A stretch of DNA of 64,000 nucleotides from Streptomyces fodineus (GTDB taxonomy: Bacteria > Actinomycetota > Actinomycetes > Streptomycetales > Streptomycetaceae): the NCBI RefSeq assembly GCF_001735805.1, contig NZ_CP017248.1, positions 2,356,001 to 2,420,000 on the forward strand, given 5' to 3'. Positions 63,738 through 64,000 of the stretch are shown piece after piece; the stretch's first letter is position 1, and every line of letters begins with the position of its first letter. A program made the position numbers and the translations under genes. The notes beneath the pieces were generated by a model. It saw only the letters and a program-made list of their open reading frames with translations. It searched no databases and was not told the DNA's origin.

Positions 63738-64000
63738 TGAGCGGTTCTCCAGTCGGCTTCCAGCAGGTCGATCTCGGCCTGGGACAGTGAGACGAGGGTC
63801 AGATCGGAGGGGGTGTGCCCGCCGGCCTCGGGGGCCCCGGCGTGGTCGGCCAGGACGGCCAGGGCACGCGCCCAGGTGCCGGCGAGGTCGGCGACCTCCG
63901 GTTCGGTGAACAGGTCGCCCGCCCAGGACCAGGTCGCCACCAGGCAGGGGCCTTCGGGGCGGTCCTCGGTGAGCGCGTTGAGTTCGAGTTCGTGGGTGAG
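63734..64000 (-). CDS. NRPS, C-terminal end of an epimerisation domain (partial)
   Basis: The last 88 residues of a protein entering from the right edge are visible. [19 protein letters not shown] and [17 protein letters not shown] match the end of the neighbouring NRPS epimerase ([19 protein letters not shown] and [16 protein letters not shown]). It ends 4 bases into the next NRPS start (ATGA). The peptide therefore reaches the next synthetase with a D-configured residue, consistent with that enzyme's first condensation domain. Confidence 0.9.
   Translation of the reverse strand, partial: LTHELELNALTEDRPEGPCLVATWSWAGDLFTEPEVADLAGTWARALAVLADHAGAPEAGGHTPSDLTLVSLSQAEIDLLEADWRTAQ

Overview
The window is actinobacterial and almost certainly Streptomyces: it is very GC-rich, uses many GTG/TTG starts, and carries families typical of that genus (MEDS/STAS/SpoIIE regulators, AfsR/SARP regulators, Asp23 and DUF5994 families, actinobacterial NRPS). 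It has two very different halves.

Left half, about 1-26,600: an accessory region rich in stress-regulatory genes and visibly decaying. It holds the start of a membrane regulator (left edge), an IS110-family element with likely boundaries, a run of anti-sigma/STAS genes (2.3-4.7 kb), a TRIC-type channel and an M20 amidohydrolase (5.2-7.2 kb), then broken genes: FMN reductase, ThrE-type exporter, RsbW-like kinase, STAS gene, ANTAR regulator, SDR and Dps. Remnants of IS110, IS256 and IS5 transposases lie between them. Embedded in this is an intact divergent envelope-stress locus (11.9-16.4 kb) with an ECF-like sigma factor, four Asp23-type proteins, AmaP and small membrane proteins. DUF5994 proteins, a winged-helix protein, a GNAT-like protein and two SpoIIE-type phosphatases follow. 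A structured non-coding element occurs at 541-762 and 26,379-26,600, and a 77-base piece of the broken dps gene is repeated exactly at 9,914-9,990.

Right half, about 26,900-64,000: a largely intact specialised-metabolism region. A tightly coupled minus-strand set runs leftward from the right edge: three NRPS genes (the first partial), a DrrAB-like ABC exporter, tryptophan 2,3-dioxygenase, a DUF3995 membrane protein, a DUF2867-like protein and a cytochrome P450. The visible assembly line is ...E | C-A-T-C-A-T-E | C-A-T-C-A-T-TE. Adenylation pocket residues read by eye suggest Thr, D-Phe, a kynurenine-like residue and an unassigned last residue. The dioxygenase supports kynurenine supply. Left of this lie an MMPL exporter, a UbiB-like kinase, a small secreted protein, a polyprenyl synthase, an acyl-CoA carboxylase beta/epsilon pair and two AfsR/SARP regulators. 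Next to the two regulators is a 94-residue exported peptide ending in three DDPWT repeats. A halogenase-like flavoprotein that lacks key catalytic residues comes last, divergent from a 79-residue protein of unknown function.

The most unusual items are the DDPWT-repeat peptide, the degenerate halogenase and its small partner, the probable kynurenine module with dioxygenase, and tandem-repeat expansions inside an adenylation domain and a carboxylase epsilon subunit. All family calls were made by reading the sequence; no database search was run.
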